In this document: positions 23,580-32,511 of the stretch, one piece after another
Position numbering within the stretch: position 1 is the first letter of the stretch
Layout: every line of letters starts with the position of its first letter
NCBI GenBank assembly: GCA_030602615.1
Contig: JAUVZM010000001.1
Coordinates: forward strand, 1-64,000
Reading direction: 5' to 3'
From: a bacterium
GTDB lineage: Bacteria; Armatimonadota; Zipacnadia; Zipacnadales; Zipacnadaceae
Length of the DNA stretch: 64,000 nucleotides
The notes under the pieces: model-generated
What the model saw: the letters and a program-made list of their open reading frames with translations, nothing else
Told to the model about the DNA's origin: nothing
Databases searched by the model: none
Position numbers and translations under genes: made by a program

Positions 23580-23656
23580 TGGTAGCGGAGGAGGGATTCG
23601 AACCCCCGACTACGCGGGTATGAACCGCGCGCTCTAACCAACTGAGCTACTCCGCC
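23580..23656 (-). tRNA. tRNA with CAT anticodon (elongator Met or Ile2 type)
   Basis: The 77-nt cloverleaf on the minus strand has acceptor ggcggag / ctccgct with one G-U pair, anticodon CAT at 23622-23620, T-loop TTCGAAT and an encoded CCA. The anticodon stem CGCGG/CCGCG lacks the three consecutive G-C pairs of initiator tRNA, and position 1-72 is paired, so it is not tRNA-fMet. Met versus lysidine-modified Ile cannot be settled here. Confidence 0.93.
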
Positions 23657-23686
23657 ACCTGTCTCACTGCCACCGATGATCGCTAA

Positions 23687-23842
23687 CTAACTATGTCGCC
23701 GTCTGCCCCGGCCCTTCTTGCTAGACTCGCCGTTATCCTGGGCTTCGCGAGCTATCTTGCGCTTGAGTTCTTCTTCGAACTCAAGAAGTGCTTCCGTATC
23801 CAGCCTGTCTAATGCTTCGTAGTCTATCTCCAGCTTATTCAT
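23687..23842 (-). CDS. Small protein with acidic helix and basic tail, unknown
   Basis: A 51-residue frame begins MNKLEIDYEALDRLDTEALL and ends in a Lys/Arg-rich tail (SSKKGRGRRRHS). The acidic amphipathic helix followed by a basic tail looks like a real small protein that might bind nucleic acid, but the family is not recognised. No ribosome-binding site precedes the ATG. A good promoter places the transcript start close to the ATG, so the message may be nearly leaderless. A GTG eight to ten codons upstream is an alternative start. tRNA-Met follows 30 bp downstream on the same strand. Confidence 0.5.
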   Translation of the reverse strand: MNKLEIDYEALDRLDTEALLEFEEELKRKIAREAQDNGESSKKGRGRRRHS

Positions 23843-23851
23843 AACAGTCAA

Positions 23852-23880
23852 AGGATAGCGTTTCTCGGCCACTATGTCAA
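23852..23880 (-). promoter_or_regulatory. Promoter for the small ORF and tRNA-Met
   Basis: On the minus strand, TTGACA (23880-23875), a 17-nt spacer and TATCCT (23857-23852). The predicted start lies within a few bases of the small ORF ATG. Confidence 0.6.
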
Positions 23881-23948
23881 GTTCTCGAACCCCTTTGCGG
23901 CTAACATAGCTGCAACCTTCGCTCAACGAAGCGTATTTCGACCGCAGT

Positions 23949-25364
23949 TCAGGCCAGCCCCAGTCTCTCTTCCCACATCTCACAGACCTGGACGGTCTTT
24001 TGGGCCGCAATTCCAGTATAAAGGCTGGGGTCACGCAGCAGCGCCCGCTGCGACTCAGTAAACTCTTGCAGATATGGGGCCAACTCCTCCGAACTCTCCA
24101 GCAGCTCAACAAACAGCTGGCCCGTGCGCTGGGCCTCCAGAGTAAGCTTGCGAACGGCCTCGTGAGCGTCAGGATGACCGGCAGCCGCCAGTAGGATATA
24201 GGCTGGCTCCGCCGCAACCATCTCGGCGGTCATCGCGAAGTTCTTCTGCATTCGCTCGCTGTCAGTGACCAGCCGACTCATCACCCGATGCAGTCTCTTG
24301 ACTGTGCAAACCAGCGCCACCACAACCTCCGATAGAAATCTTCCCGATGCCGAATTGGTCAGATCGCGTTGGTGCTCGGAGAGCTGGTCGGCATAGACCG
24401 TCTGCATCCGGGGGGCAAACGCCTTCCACATACTCCTGACGTTCTCAAAATTCCACGGATTGCGCTTATGCGGCATCGTCGAGGAGCCAACCTGCTCACT
24501 TTCGAAGGCCTCGCCCACCTCGGCTATCTCGGTGCGCTGCAGATGGCGCATATCATCAGCCAGACTGGCCAAAACGCCAAACGTCGAGATGAGTGCATGA
24601 ATGTAGTCCGTCAGAAACTCGGCCTCGACAATCTGCGTGGAATACGGGGAAGGCTGCAAGCCTAACTGATCCAGGACCTCCCGCTCAAACTGCTGGGGAT
24701 CGTCTAGCAGTAGACTGCTGGCGTTGTAGGCACCCACCGCCCCACTGATCTTCCCGCGCAGGTTATCGGCGGCGGCCTGCACTGCCTCAATGCGGCCGCC
24801 CAGCCGGCTGACATATTCAGCCACCGCAAAGCCAAAAGTTATCGGCTCGGCGTGCTGACCGTGGGTGCGACCGATCTGCAGGGTGTCCTTCTCGCGGCGG
24901 GCCAGATTGATAAGAACTTGCTCCAAGTCCAGCAGCCACGGGACGATGACTTCTTCCGTCACTGTCTTGAAGCGCCAGGCCATGGCCGTATCAATGACAT
25001 CAAAGCTGGTCAGGCACAGATGGATGTAGGGCCGGGCCTCGACGCTGACCTCGGCGCGCATCACGTTGACCAGCGCCCGGATATTGTGGTGGATGCGCCG
25101 CTCCTCTTCGGCAACCACCTCGGGAGCTACCCGCTCAACGGCATCACGGACTTCCTGCGCAATCTGCGGCGAGCAGACCTCCAGATCAGCCAGCGCCTGA
25201 ACCGCCGCTGCTTCGACCAGCGCTTCCGACCTGACCCGGCCCCGCTCGCTCATATGCGGTGCCAGTTGCTCTTTGAGTTGGTCATCCGGCCCATAATACC
25301 GAAAATCCAGCGGGCTTACGCAATCAAAGATTGATATCTGGCTGTTGTCGCTATTCGGTGTCAT
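23949..25364 (-). CDS. purB: Adenylosuccinate lyase
   Basis: This enzyme catalyses two fumarate-releasing steps of purine synthesis. It has the fumarase/aspartase-superfamily signature GSSTMPHKRNP at 293-303 and the catalytic-histidine block RTHGQHAEP (166-174). Length 471 residues is normal. It lies 39 bp downstream of the glycoside hydrolase gene on the same strand, an unrelated function, and about 3.4 kb upstream of purC. The first ATG follows a GGGAAAG-like ribosome-binding site. Confidence 0.95.
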   Translation of the reverse strand: MTPNSDNSQISIFDCVSPLDFRYYGPDDQLKEQLAPHMSERGRVRSEALVEAAAVQALADLEVCSPQIAQEVRDAVERVAPEVVAEEERRIHHNIRALVNVMRAEVSVEARPYIHLCLTSFDVIDTAMAWRFKTVTEEVIVPWLLDLEQVLINLARREKDTLQIGRTHGQHAEPITFGFAVAEYVSRLGGRIEAVQAAADNLRGKISGAVGAYNASSLLLDDPQQFEREVLDQLGLQPSPYSTQIVEAEFLTDYIHALISTFGVLASLADDMRHLQRTEIAEVGEAFESEQVGSSTMPHKRNPWNFENVRSMWKAFAPRMQTVYADQLSEHQRDLTNSASGRFLSEVVVALVCTVKRLHRVMSRLVTDSERMQKNFAMTAEMVAAEPAYILLAAAGHPDAHEAVRKLTLEAQRTGQLFVELLESSEELAPYLQEFTESQRALLRDPSLYTGIAAQKTVQVCEMWEERLGLA

Positions 25365-25403
25365 CGCTTTCCCCTGCCCTCCTTGTTGCAGTGGCTGCCA
25401 CGG

Positions 25404-27707
25404 TCAGTCTTCGCTGCGCGCCGCACAAACCCTGACCACCAGTGCCTCCGGCGGGTAGGTCAGCGGCTGAGTCACTAGGCGCGTTTCCTGCTCCAGCTCA
25501 GTGAACGTAGTCACATCTACCCGCTGGGGCAGCGCTGGAATCTCCAGTCTAACTCCCGGTACATCAGAATAGAAGAACCACTCCCCGCCGTCGCGCACCA
25601 GCTCCCACACCCCGCCACTTTGATAGATGGTCAGCACATCCTGGCCAGCGACGACCACTGACAACGGCTGCTGGGTGCGCCGACCTCCGGTCAGTACGGG
25701 CGCAATTCCGTCTTCCAGCAGTGCATAGATGCTGCTGCCTGCCTTCACGAAGTGCCGGCGACTGCGCTGGCCGGTATTGCGACAGCGCCCGACGTGCTTT
25801 AGGATCCAAGCCTGCGCAGACTCCACCGCCGCTCCGTCCAGACTGCACCAGGCAAGCGTGCCGTCCAACTGCCCTGACCCTACCGAGAGTATTCCCAGCT
25901 CACTATCAGCTTTCGCCGAGTCAGTCCCCGACTCCTGCCCGCTGATGAAGCCGAACCGCTCATATAAACGGGGGGCGGGGATTTGACCGGGAAGGTGATC
26001 AATAACCTGCGGGCGGTTACCTGAGGTAATCTGAGCCAGGATCTCGGCCTTCCGCTCCCGGGCATCAGGCCGCAGATAGACGCGGTCCACAGCCACCGGC
26101 GGGCAGCCAGGGAGCCAGTTGACCACTTGGGCGCCGGCGGCCAGATCATAGACCTCATCAACCAGCGTCCCGTCACCGCTGTGCCACAGATCAGCCTCGC
26201 TGAAGACCACGCAGACTGTTGAGTCGTGCTTGATATTCGCAGTGCGAAACATCTCCCCGGCAAGCCCGGCCAGCCCCCAGCGGGCGGGATCAGCCGACAG
26301 ATCAAAATACGAAAGCTTACCTGAATCCTGCTGACAACCGTAGGAAAAAAGAATCATCCCATCAACATCCTGCTCAGCCGCACAGCGCGCCGTCTGCAGA
26401 AGGCCCTCGGCCCGATACGGACTGGGCCAGCAGACATTCCACTCGCGAATCACCAGGGGCTTGCCCGCCACTCGCGGCCCGCACAGCCGCCGTCGGGCCG
26501 TGTCTGGCCCGCGCGCCACCAAGGGATTGCCCGACTCAAAATAGGCCAGCACCTCGCTGGGACGATCTGGCTTGAACAAGGGATGGGCGAAGTAGTAATT
26601 TGAGGCCACAAAATCCAACTCCGAGGCCACCGCAAAAAGGTCAGCCGGATACTCAAAGTCAGTCACCGCACTTATCGGCACCTGCACGCCCATCCCGCGC
26701 AGCACCTGGCACATATGCTGAAAGTATTCGCGATGCACTCGCGCCGCAAAGCGCCGTGCATCGGCCCGGCGACCAGCGCTCATCGGAGCAGATAGCGCCA
26801 CACCCGGCAAACTCACCGTACCAGCCGCCAGACTCTCAAAGCCAGCCAGCGGCTGAGGGCATCCCGAACTGCGCCAGGCACTGACAAGCTGCTCAGTGGT
26901 ACCATATTTGTCCTGTAACCAGCCATTCCACCGTTGGATAAGCTCACGCCGATAGGGCGGCATTATCCGCCGCCACTCATCTTCACTGGCCAGCAGCCCG
27001 TTCTCATCGCACAGCTCAACCAGCGCAACAGTGGGATCCTCAGCATAACTCAAGCCCGTGTACGGATTTGTGTGCTCTACCAGCAACTGGCGGGCATACT
27101 GGACCTGCAACTCAATAAGCCGGTCAGAGAACACTGCATACGGCTTGGCACCTCGCCCCAGCAGGCTGCCGTTGGCAACCCCCTCTTCCTCCCAGAAGGT
27201 GCGATAGTCCAGCAGGTCCAGATAGACCCAAATTCCCCGCTCGCCCAGCGCAGCAACCCAGTAGTCAACCGCATCGAGCTTGTCAGGATCGATGCGCTGC
27301 GGCAGGCCGGCTCGCTCGCGCGGCAGCAGCCCGCCCACGTCGTCAATGTGGTGCAGCCTCACCAGATTGAAACCAGCTCTGGCGAACAGGTCAGCCATTG
27401 CCTCAATGCTGGCGTGAGATTGAAAAACAGCATCCTTGGCGACATTGATACCCCAAAAGCGGACTCGGGTGCCGTCAGGAGTACAAAAATGCCCATCTCG
27501 GTCCACGGACAGAATGCCGCCTGAAGCAGAGGATGGCGACAGGTGCCTGCTAAAATCCACCAGCGAGGAGTCCGCGAAGTGCGTGCTGTTTACGTCCAGA
27601 TGCGGCCGCGCCTCCAGATTGACCAGCTCTGCGCCGACTGGTAACGCGTGGGCGGCAAGCGCAACTGACACCGCCGCCAGCAACAGCCAATGCCTTCGAC
27701 GTCTCAT
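25404..27707 (-). CDS. Secreted TIM-barrel glycoside hydrolase (GH5-like clan A)
   Basis: A 767-residue exported protein: an Arg-rich start and hydrophobic stretch with AHA/VGA sites (signal peptide about 1-26), then a cellulase-like barrel. RVRFWGINVAKDAVF and FNLVRLHHIDD are typical of large GH5/GH42-like proteins. The acid/base is probably E235 in VELCDENGL; the residue before it is Asp rather than the Asn usual in clan A. The nucleophile is probably E422 in VIREWNVCWPSPYR. The C-terminal 200 residues form beta-rich domains. The substrate is unknown. Its ATG overlaps the stop of the upstream deacetylase gene (ATGA), so the two exported enzymes are probably made together. Confidence 0.75.
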   Translation of the reverse strand: MRRRRHWLLLAAVSVALAAHALPVGAELVNLEARPHLDVNSTHFADSSLVDFSRHLSPSSASGGILSVDRDGHFCTPDGTRVRFWGINVAKDAVFQSHASIEAMADLFARAGFNLVRLHHIDDVGGLLPRERAGLPQRIDPDKLDAVDYWVAALGERGIWVYLDLLDYRTFWEEEGVANGSLLGRGAKPYAVFSDRLIELQVQYARQLLVEHTNPYTGLSYAEDPTVALVELCDENGLLASEDEWRRIMPPYRRELIQRWNGWLQDKYGTTEQLVSAWRSSGCPQPLAGFESLAAGTVSLPGVALSAPMSAGRRADARRFAARVHREYFQHMCQVLRGMGVQVPISAVTDFEYPADLFAVASELDFVASNYYFAHPLFKPDRPSEVLAYFESGNPLVARGPDTARRRLCGPRVAGKPLVIREWNVCWPSPYRAEGLLQTARCAAEQDVDGMILFSYGCQQDSGKLSYFDLSADPARWGLAGLAGEMFRTANIKHDSTVCVVFSEADLWHSGDGTLVDEVYDLAAGAQVVNWLPGCPPVAVDRVYLRPDARERKAEILAQITSGNRPQVIDHLPGQIPAPRLYERFGFISGQESGTDSAKADSELGILSVGSGQLDGTLAWCSLDGAAVESAQAWILKHVGRCRNTGQRSRRHFVKAGSSIYALLEDGIAPVLTGGRRTQQPLSVVVAGQDVLTIYQSGGVWELVRDGGEWFFYSDVPGVRLEIPALPQRVDVTTFTELEQETRLVTQPLTYPPEALVVRVCAARSED

Positions 27708-29602
27708 AGCCCGCTGTCCTCCTGACTGGCTGCCAGTGTAGCGCCTGGGCGGCTGCTGGGCAGCGGTACCATCTTGAATCCGCGTTGCTTTAGTTCCTGC
27801 AGCAAATCCGGCAGAATCTGCACTGTCTCGTCCTCGCCATTGTGGAGCAGACAGACACCACCGGGTTGTATATCCCCGAGCAACCCGCTCTTCACATAGT
27901 GAGCCGGCTGCCCGGCGTAGTCGCTAATGTTAGCTGTCCAGAAGACTGTGGTGTAGCCCCAAAGCCCGCTAGCCTGGCGGACGGCCTCATCATAGTGGCC
28001 CCCCGGCGGTCGGAACAGAGTAACATTGACACCGGCAGCCCGGCGAATGGCCGCGCGGCTGCGCACCAGCTCGCGTTCAACCTCCAGAGCAGGCAACGGG
28101 CGCATGTCGCGGTGAGTATATGAATGTGACGCTACTGTGTGTCCTCTGGTCACAATCTCGCGTGCCAATGCAGGATACAAATCAACCTGCTTACCCACCA
28201 GAAAGAAGGTGGCTTTGGCCCCCACTCGATCCAGATGGTCAAGTATCCACGGCGTGATCTTAGGATGCGGTCCGTCATCGAAGGTAAGCGCAACCGCCTG
28301 CCCCACAGAACCCAACTGATGCAGTTCGCTGGGCGAACCCCTTGTAGGAACGCCCACCTGCTGGTAGGCCGCCAGCAAATCCCCGCGCAGTCGGGGCAAC
28401 TGCGGCGACTTGACGAAAGCCTGCTCGTAGTCATCTACAGCCCGCTCATATGCTCCCTGAGCCTGCCAGACGCACCCGCGCAGGTGCTCCCACAGCCCGG
28501 GATAGGGCTGCAGTAACAGATAGGGCCGCAGCACCTCAGTTGTCATCTGACGGGCATGCAACTCCTGAGGGGTCAGCGTGCGATTGCCCTTGGCCACGAC
28601 CACTCCCACCGCGGCCGTGCGCAGGATATTTCCATCTCTGTCATAAGCGTCAGCTCGCAACTGCTGCCAGCCATCCCCGATGCCCGCCGTTGTCACGGTC
28701 AATCCAAACGGCATTTGATTGCTCATGCCCACAAACTTCTCGCCCAGCAGCACCGCCACATAGTTGATTTCCAGCTTGCCTCTGACCTGCAAGCGTACCC
28801 GCACATTCTCCGATACGGTCGAGCCGTGGCGCGGCGAGGTAATCTCGAAATCCGGTTCCTGGTGCAGAAGCCCTTCTCCACCTTCGGGCAACGCAGCTAC
28901 AGTTGTAGGGGGGGGAACAACCTCGGCAAGCGGATGGCTTTGCGCGTAGTACGTTTGTGGAGCAAACAAGCAGTCACTTACCAGCAAACCACCGACCGAC
29001 GGACCCGCCAGTGGCTGCTCGGTGGCAGCGGCGGCCTCGGCAAACTGCTGCCTGGCCAGCAGAGCAGCAGCTTTCACATAGCGGGCCAGAGGGTGTGTCG
29101 GCTCAGCGGCCAGCACCCGCTCTGCTGCAGCCAGCGCGCTGTCATACAGACCCTGCCGGCACTGCAAATAGGCAAGTCCAGCAGTAACTTCAGCTTGCTC
29201 AGTACCGGACAGGTCGCCCTTCAGCAGCTCATCGCAGATCCTCAAGCCGGCCTGATCATCACCCAACTGGTAGTAAGCCGCCACCAGGCCCAGCCCTCCC
29301 AGGGACGAGGTGGGGGCCAGTGCCGCCACCGCCTGGAAGTCAGCTACTGCCTGCTGGCTATCGCCCTGCAGCAAGTGCACCGTACCGAGTCCCGCTCGCG
29401 CCTCGGCGCAGCGGCTGTCCTGCTGGTAAGCAGCCTCAAACTGCCCGGCAGCACCGACCAACTCACCCCGTCCTAGCAACTGGCAGCCGGCCAGCAACTT
29501 CGGCCCTACCGACCCCGTGGCCGGCCCCGGCCAGGTCAGGATGGCCAGCATCGCCAGCCACCGCAGTCCGCGCATCGTTTTGTCGCTTGGAGGTTGTGAC
29601 AT
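27704..29602 (-). CDS. TPR-containing polysaccharide deacetylase (NodB domain)
   Basis: This 632-residue exported or membrane-anchored protein has an N-terminal hydrophobic segment (about 10-30), several TPR-like repeats (about 35-200), an immunoglobulin-like segment (SPRHGSTVSENVRVRLQV, about 256-340), another TPR-like stretch and a C-terminal NodB deacetylase. The deacetylase motifs are TFDDGPHP (440-447), metal ligands in HSYTH (H493, H497) and RPPGGHYD. It should remove acetyl groups from N-acetylated glycans, such as peptidoglycan or an exopolysaccharide. The combination with TPRs suggests a place in an envelope complex. It is translationally coupled to the glycoside hydrolase downstream. 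Two in-frame ATGs (residues 1 and 10) are possible starts. Confidence 0.85.
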   Translation of the reverse strand: MSQPPSDKTMRGLRWLAMLAILTWPGPATGSVGPKLLAGCQLLGRGELVGAAGQFEAAYQQDSRCAEARAGLGTVHLLQGDSQQAVADFQAVAALAPTSSLGGLGLVAAYYQLGDDQAGLRICDELLKGDLSGTEQAEVTAGLAYLQCRQGLYDSALAAAERVLAAEPTHPLARYVKAAALLARQQFAEAAAATEQPLAGPSVGGLLVSDCLFAPQTYYAQSHPLAEVVPPPTTVAALPEGGEGLLHQEPDFEITSPRHGSTVSENVRVRLQVRGKLEINYVAVLLGEKFVGMSNQMPFGLTVTTAGIGDGWQQLRADAYDRDGNILRTAAVGVVVAKGNRTLTPQELHARQMTTEVLRPYLLLQPYPGLWEHLRGCVWQAQGAYERAVDDYEQAFVKSPQLPRLRGDLLAAYQQVGVPTRGSPSELHQLGSVGQAVALTFDDGPHPKITPWILDHLDRVGAKATFFLVGKQVDLYPALAREIVTRGHTVASHSYTHRDMRPLPALEVERELVRSRAAIRRAAGVNVTLFRPPGGHYDEAVRQASGLWGYTTVFWTANISDYAGQPAHYVKSGLLGDIQPGGVCLLHNGEDETVQILPDLLQELKQRGFKMVPLPSSRPGATLAASQEDSGL

Positions 29603-29716
29603 CAGAAGTGCCCGTCACCAACGACAGTCTTATCACGGCAGGCAGTGGTCGAACTGTCTCTTTACGGTGGTAGAGCCAGCTCGCAACTGACCGCCTGGGT
29701 CACGTCCCGCCCGTGC

Positions 29717-30505
29717 CTATTCGCCGTCCGTGACCAGCTCTACCTCGCCGGCAGTAATCTCGCGCTCGCCCTCAAGTGTATTAACCACCAGCGCCCCACT
29801 GTCCGTGAGGGCCGTCGCCGTTCCACAGATTCGTTCTTCCCCGAGATGAACACAGACACTGCGCCCCAACACGCCCTCAAATCTGCGATACCGACCGACC
29901 ACTTCTGCCGGCCCACCGCCCTGAAATTGCTGGTAGATATCATCAATCTTCTCAAGTATACCCACCAGCACCTCCTTGCGGGGCAGCGGCGCGCCATAAT
30001 GTTTCTCCAAAGTGGTCAGGGCAGCCCCGACTTGGGCCTGCAGCGACTCGGGTCGGCCGTTGACATTCAAGCCCACCCCCACCACAACCGCACCACCACG
30101 CTGCTCCAGCAGGATGCCGCCAACCTTATGGCCGGCGATGAGCAGATCATTGGGCCACTTGGTGTCAACGGGGAACGAATACTCAGAGGCGAGTGATTCT
30201 GCGCAGGCGGCGGCAGCCCCCAGCGATAGGATGGCCACCTGACTCTGCTCACAAGTCGGGCGCAGCAGCACGGAAAAAAGTAGAGCCTGGCCCGGCTCAT
30301 CCAGCCAGCGCCGTCCTCGGCGCCCCCGCCCGGCAGTCTGAGTGTCGGCGACGACTACCGTCCCTTCGGCCTGGCCCGCCTCAGCCAGACGCAGGGCCTG
30401 CTCGTTAGTGGAATCTATTCGAGGGTAGCATCGAATGCTGCGCCCCACTACTTCGGTGGCAAGCTCGCTCGGGCACCAGGAGGTATCCAGCGAGCTACTG
30501 GCCAT
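29717..30505 (-). CDS. birA: Biotin-[acetyl-CoA-carboxylase] ligase, monofunctional
   Basis: The enzyme attaches biotin to AccB. It has STNEQALRLAEAG, the biotinyl-AMP loop TAGRGRRGRRW, KWPNDLLIAGHKVGGILLE and GVGLNVN, plus a C-terminal SH3-like domain. There is no N-terminal helix-turn-helix, so it cannot act as the E. coli-type repressor. I start at MASSSLDTSW, whose ATG overlaps the end of the anti-sigma gene by 11 bp; the frame is open further upstream but only through that gene. About 262 residues. The overlap with an envelope-stress gene is probably incidental packing. Confidence 0.92.
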   Translation of the reverse strand: MASSSLDTSWCPSELATEVVGRSIRCYPRIDSTNEQALRLAEAGQAEGTVVVADTQTAGRGRRGRRWLDEPGQALLFSVLLRPTCEQSQVAILSLGAAAACAESLASEYSFPVDTKWPNDLLIAGHKVGGILLEQRGGAVVVGVGLNVNGRPESLQAQVGAALTTLEKHYGAPLPRKEVLVGILEKIDDIYQQFQGGGPAEVVGRYRRFEGVLGRSVCVHLGEERICGTATALTDSGALVVNTLEGEREITAGEVELVTDGE

Positions 30506-31826
30506 CGTCCCCAGCAGGGCAGCAGATGCGATAGGTTCCGTCCTCAACAACATCCAACTGGCAGCCACCGAGTTCAGCGAGAATGCGCAGTGCCGCTTCA
30601 CCCGGCACTCCCTCGCTGAAGTCGTGAGTGACCAGCTTCTGACCCAGGCCCTCGCCCACCGTCACTTTCATATCTGCCTCGCAGGCAACCGCCCGAATCG
30701 CCTCGTCAAGGGGAGTATCTTCAAAGACCTGCGTGGTGACATGCTTAGGTGGGGCCTCAAAGCCGGGAATAGCCACAGTGGTTGATGCCGCTACCCCGGG
30801 CAGTTCCGAGGACACTTCCACCAGGCACTGCTGTGTGCCGGTTTCGCTGGCGACGATGCCAAAGAAAAGCTGCTTGGGCTCGTCCGCCGGCAGCGCACCC
30901 TGGTAGATGATAGGCCGGTCGTCCACCAGCCGCAGGGTGCCCTGCGGCTGCACCCGGACCACCGCACTCTCTACGCTGGCCTGCGGCTGAATGCTCACTC
31001 CCACCTCCACTGGCTCGCCCACAATGCGCTTCTCCAGCGAGGGTGGCGTTATGACCACCCTGGCACCTGCCTCAACCTTGGCCACGGCCGGGGCCGCGCT
31101 TGACGGCCCATAAGGCCCACCCCCCAGCGGCACGCGCTCTCCAGCAGCCGGTCCCGTCATCCCGCTCGCTCCCCCGGGAGCCGCCGCATCTTCCTCCGAT
31201 GCTTCAATCTCGGGCACAGCGGCATGCTTGGCAGCGTCGGCACCGGGTAACCCTGGTCCCCCACCACCTGCGGGCGGTTCGCCGCCAGACGCCTCTTTCG
31301 TCTCCCTTCGCGTCTCGGTTGGGACACTCTCCTGTGGCTGCGGAGCCACAGCCGGCGCTTCGACAACTGCTTTTTCTTCGTCTAACGCAGCCGGTCCCGC
31401 CAGTTGAGCCGGGCTTTCTTCGTCAGGAACTGCCCGCTCGAGGGATCTCTGGACAATGTCAGCCGGCTGCCCACTGAGACGCTCTGAGACGGGTCCGATG
31501 CGCTGATACGAAAAGATCGCCACAAAGCCGACCACCAGCGCGGCAGCCGCGGCTGCTGCGCCCAGATGCTGCCAGGAAACTCTAAACCGAGGCGAGGCAG
31601 GCTGAGCTTGCGCTGTGACTGCTCGGTTGATGCGGGACAGCAGGTTTGCCGGCGGAGCTACTACCTCCAGGCCGTGCAAGGCAGCCACCGTGCGCCGAAA
31701 CGCCTCAAGCTCCCCGGCACAATCCGGGCACTGGCGCAGGTGCACAGCCATCTGCTCCTGCTGCGGAGTGGGCAGGCTTCCTTCCAGATAGTCAGTAAAT
31801 TGTCCCTGGCACCTATCACACTTCAT
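30495..31826 (-). CDS. Transmembrane zinc-finger anti-sigma factor with C-terminal STN-like domain
   Basis: N-terminal ZAS/zf-HC2 domain: MKCDRCQGQFTDYLEG and HLRQCPDC (Hx3Cx2C) within the first 45 residues, which normally bind a partner ECF sigma factor. One transmembrane helix follows (about 90-110, AAAAALVVGFVAIF). The external part has a long Pro/Gly/Ala linker (about 130-250), a beta-rich region and a final 70 residues (VFEDTPLDEAIRAVACEADM ... GCQLDVVEDGTYRI) resembling the STN domain of secretins and TonB-receptor transducers. About 442 residues from the ATG with GGGAG 9 nt upstream. The ECF gene lies 54 bp upstream. The STN-like end may sense an envelope partner (inference). Confidence 0.85.
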   Translation of the reverse strand: MKCDRCQGQFTDYLEGSLPTPQQEQMAVHLRQCPDCAGELEAFRRTVAALHGLEVVAPPANLLSRINRAVTAQAQPASPRFRVSWQHLGAAAAAAALVVGFVAIFSYQRIGPVSERLSGQPADIVQRSLERAVPDEESPAQLAGPAALDEEKAVVEAPAVAPQPQESVPTETRRETKEASGGEPPAGGGGPGLPGADAAKHAAVPEIEASEEDAAAPGGASGMTGPAAGERVPLGGGPYGPSSAAPAVAKVEAGARVVITPPSLEKRIVGEPVEVGVSIQPQASVESAVVRVQPQGTLRLVDDRPIIYQGALPADEPKQLFFGIVASETGTQQCLVEVSSELPGVAASTTVAIPGFEAPPKHVTTQVFEDTPLDEAIRAVACEADMKVTVGEGLGQKLVTHDFSEGVPGEAALRILAELGGCQLDVVEDGTYRICCPAGDDGQ

Positions 31827-31880
31827 AGTCAACTGCTCCCCGCCGAAAGACGGTGCGCCCGTGGTGCTAACCGTATGACT

Positions 31881-32465
31881 CTACTGCAGCTCAAAAAGTT
31901 CCAGGTTAGGTCGAAGCACTTCCTTCAGCGCACATCTAGCGCGATTCAGCCGCGATTTTACGGTGCCCACCGGGATTCTCAGAATCTGGGCAGTATCCTT
32001 ATAAGAGCAGCCCTCGAGATCGTAGAGCACCAGCACCACCCGGTGCTCGGCAGACAACTCCGCGATGGCCTGATGCACCACCCGCTGGCGCTCATTGCGA
32101 GCGACGCGGGCAGCCGGCTCGGTGCGGTCGTCCGGTATACTGCGCTCCTGGGGCTCTTCGTCCTCGTCACTGACAAAGGTCAGGCTAACTGGCTCCTGGG
32201 GTCGATTGCGCAGTTCATCCAGACACACATTCGCTGTGATTCGATACAGCCACGTGGAAAAGGAGGAATCACCGCGAAAGCTGCTCAGCGACCGGAACGC
32301 TCGTACGAAGGCCGCCTGGGTGGCATCGGCAGCGCCATCCGGGTCGCCGAGCATGCGCAAAGCAGTGTTATAGACACGGGTGTAGTGTTCTTCGACCAAC
32401 AGATCAAAGTTGCTGGTCTCACCCGCCTGACACTCACGAATTATTTCCGATTCGTTGGCCGGCAA
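31881..32465 (-). CDS. ECF-family RNA polymerase sigma factor
   Basis: A 194-residue RpoE-like sigma factor. Region 2 is FDLLVEEHYTRVYNTALRML through DATQAAFVRAFRSLSSFRGDSSFSTWLYRITANV; region 4 is AIAELSAEHRVVLVLYDLEGCSYKDTAQILRIPVGTVKSRLNRAR. The linker is acidic. The open frame begins at a TTG with a weak ribosome-binding site, which may keep expression low. The downstream anti-sigma factor is its obvious partner. Target promoters are unknown; the nearby PASTA, glycan-enzyme and secretin genes are plausible members of the regulon. Confidence 0.93.
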   Translation of the reverse strand: MPANESEIIRECQAGETSNFDLLVEEHYTRVYNTALRMLGDPDGAADATQAAFVRAFRSLSSFRGDSSFSTWLYRITANVCLDELRNRPQEPVSLTFVSDEDEEPQERSIPDDRTEPAARVARNERQRVVHQAIAELSAEHRVVLVLYDLEGCSYKDTAQILRIPVGTVKSRLNRARCALKEVLRPNLELFELQ

Positions 32466-32511
32466 TATAGTTTGCCTATACTCATGGTAAACAGCGGAGA
32501 AACAACTGTGG

